Source: Sinorhizobium sp. (GTDB taxonomy: Bacteria > Pseudomonadota > Alphaproteobacteria > Rhizobiales > Rhizobiaceae). Taken from it: a stretch of 6,968 nucleotides of DNA. The stretch spans positions 1-6,968 of the forward strand of contig JAPSJG010000202.1 in NCBI GenBank assembly GCA_031178305.1, written 5' to 3'. The notes beneath the pieces are model-generated. The model was not told the origin of the DNA. It saw only the letters and a list, made by a program, of their open reading frames with translations, and did no database searches. Below, one piece after another: positions 5,535 through 6,968 of this stretch. Within the stretch, counting starts at the first letter, position 1; the number at the start of each line of letters is the position of its first letter. The position numbers and the translations under genes were made by a program.

Positions 5535-6968
5535 TCAGCAGTAAATCCTGAAACTCTCCCGGATCGTCCGGTCGATCTCCGGCGCAATCAGCGAAGGTGC
5601 GGCGTCCGCGAGAATGCGGTTCTTTCTCTCAACCGCGCGCTTGACGAGGTCGGGCCTGCCGATCTCCACCCATTCCTTCGGGCTCGTGCGGTCGGCTACG
5701 GTCGGGTAGAAATATTCCGTCTGCATGAGCCCGAGCGTCTGCGGATGGCCGAGATAGTGGCCAGGGCCATCGAGGCAGACCGAGCGGATGGTCTCGATCG
5801 AAACCGAATCCTCCGTCACGTCGATGCCGCGGATGCAGCGCTGCACCTGGCCCAGCATGTCGTCTCCGAGCACCAGCGATTCCAGACAGAAGCCGAGCAG
5901 CGAGCCATGCATGCCGACGGCCTCGTAGACCATGTTCAATCCCGAAAGCCCGGCCATGACGTTTGAGATCGCCTGCTCCCAGCCTGCCTGCATGTCTGGA
6001 AGTTTGGCGTCGGCGATACCCGCCGCAGCGCCGCCCGGCAGACGATAGAACTGATGCATCTGCGCGCAGCCCGCCGTCAGCAGCGCCTGCTCGCCGGAGC
6101 CGCCGGACATTGCGCCGGTCCTCAAATCGGAGACAAAAGGCCATGTGCCGAAGACAGCCGGATGACCGGGCGACAGAGCGTTGACATAGACGACCCCTGC
6201 CAGGCATTCAGCGACGGCCTGCACGATCGCGGTTGCGAGCGGGGCCGGCGCGGTGGCACCCGCTTGCCCGGCAGAAAGCAGGAGGACGGGCATGCCACCA
6301 CGGATGCACTTCTCCATGGTGACGCAGCTTTCCTCGGCGAATTTCATCGGCGGTACGACGAAGCAGTTGGAGTTCGAGACGAAGGGTCGTTCGCGCCACT
6401 TGTCCTCGCCGTCGGCGATCATGTGCAGGAGATCGAAACAGCCCTCGACATGGGCAGGATCGGAAAAGCTGGTACCGACATGCTTGGTCGTGCCGGCGCA
6501 GCAGGCATACAGCGTATTGATGTCCATCAGGAAATTGTCCGGTATGTCCCGACAGACCATCGCCCGCTGGAAGAAATGCACGTTGTCGAGATGATGGACG
6601 AGTTGGGCGGCGTTCAAGAGATCCCTCGCGGTGGATTCGCGATACTCCCGCTTCTCGACATCGACGACATGCACGGCCGCACCCGCCGTGCCGTAATAGA
6701 CCCGCGTCCCGCTGAGTTGGAGGTCCTGCTTCGGGTCGCGGGCGTAGAGCGTGATGTCGCGAGCGGCAATCGCCAACATGTCCTCGACCAGCGCCCGCGG
6801 AAAACGCATGCGCCCGTCGTCGCCGAGGACCGCGCCGGCGGCGGTCATTATCTCGACGCCGGACTTCGGCGCATTGGCAAGGCCGATCTGTTCCAGCGCA
6901 TCGAGAGCCGCCTCGTGGATGCGCTTGATGTTCGCCTCGGTCAGCGGCTTGTACTGCCCGCCGGAAAG
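5535..6968 (-). CDS. Trimethylamine methyltransferase (MttB) family protein, non-pyrrolysine type, 5' partial
   Basis: The gene runs off the right edge. The 477 visible codons end at TGA 5535-5537, and the frame stays open above the ATG at 6848 through 40 more codons reading LSGGQYKPLTEANIKRIHEAA, a typical MttB-family N-terminal region, so 6848 is not the start. Family members are about 500 residues, so a few tens are missing. Motifs in the visible fragment include YYGTAG (91-96), SPGHPAVFGTWP (266-277), GIADAKLPDMQAGWE (317-331) and GPGHYLGHPQTL (401-412). Archaeal MttB transfers a methyl group from trimethylamine to a corrinoid protein using pyrrolysine; no in-frame TAG is seen here. It therefore belongs to the large non-pyrrolysine branch, in which MtgB of Desulfitobacterium demethylates glycine betaine. 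A quaternary or methylated amine is the likely substrate, but which one is unknown. No corrinoid protein gene is visible. Confidence 0.88.
   Translation of the reverse strand, partial: LSGGQYKPLTEANIKRIHEAALDALEQIGLANAPKSGVEIMTAAGAVLGDDGRMRFPRALVEDMLAIAARDITLYARDPKQDLQLSGTRVYYGTAGAAVHVVDVEKREYRESTARDLLNAAQLVHHLDNVHFFQRAMVCRDIPDNFLMDINTLYACCAGTTKHVGTSFSDPAHVEGCFDLLHMIADGEDKWRERPFVSNSNCFVVPPMKFAEESCVTMEKCIRGGMPVLLLSAGQAGATAPAPLATAIVQAVAECLAGVVYVNALSPGHPAVFGTWPFVSDLRTGAMSGGSGEQALLTAGCAQMHQFYRLPGGAAAGIADAKLPDMQAGWEQAISNVMAGLSGLNMVYEAVGMHGSLLGFCLESLVLGDDMLGQVQRCIRGIDVTEDSVSIETIRSVCLDGPGHYLGHPQTLGLMQTEYFYPTVADRTSPKEWVEIGRPDLVKRAVERKNRILADAAPSLIAPEIDRTIRESFRIYC

Noticed and set aside
5499..5966. 155-codon plus-strand frame beginning in the inverted-repeat element
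   Set aside because: It lies antisense to the MttB-family gene and starts inside the repeat; no ribosome site or recognisable domain.
6846..6848. ATG as the start of the MttB-family gene
   Set aside because: Forty further codons upstream are open and encode the conserved family N-terminal region, so the gene continues past the window edge.

Overview
The window looks like chromosomal DNA of an alphaproteobacterium in the Rhizobiaceae (Sinorhizobium/Ensifer or Rhizobium type). The evidence is high GC with strong third-position GC bias, tightly overlapping ABC-transporter genes, and intergenic gaps carrying GC-rich palindromic repeats of the rhizobial RIME type. The genus is inferred; nothing in the window fixes the species.

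Bases 1-4563 are the downstream part of a plus-strand operon laid out like the E. coli ydcSTUV-patD (ydcW) locus. It holds the last 53 codons of a periplasmic substrate-binding protein, a 195-base gap filled by a two-hairpin repeat, an ATPase (359-1357), two overlapping inner-membrane permeases (1354-2304 and 2294-3109), and a gamma-aminobutyraldehyde dehydrogenase (3136-4563). The likely job is uptake of putrescine or a related amine and oxidation of the derived aminoaldehyde to GABA. The transaminase that would make the aldehyde is not in the window.

Bases 4564-4815 hold a second copy of the same repeat in opposite orientation, then a short stretch that reads like a scrap of a TonB-dependent receptor barrel end, then a good sigma70-like promoter with a very short leader. 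That promoter drives a small unrecognised membrane-anchored protein (4816-5337).

Bases 5338-5534 separate two convergent genes and contain an inverted-repeat element of about 160 bp, unrelated to the first repeat. From 5535 to the end, on the minus strand, lies most of a non-pyrrolysine member of the MttB (trimethylamine methyltransferase) family, whose N-terminus lies beyond the window.

No stretch over 300 bases lacks a gene. I see no phage, CRISPR, tRNA or rRNA. The most interesting points are the MttB homolog of unknown substrate, the repeats in all three gaps, and the possible receptor remnant; the operon itself is well-understood biology.
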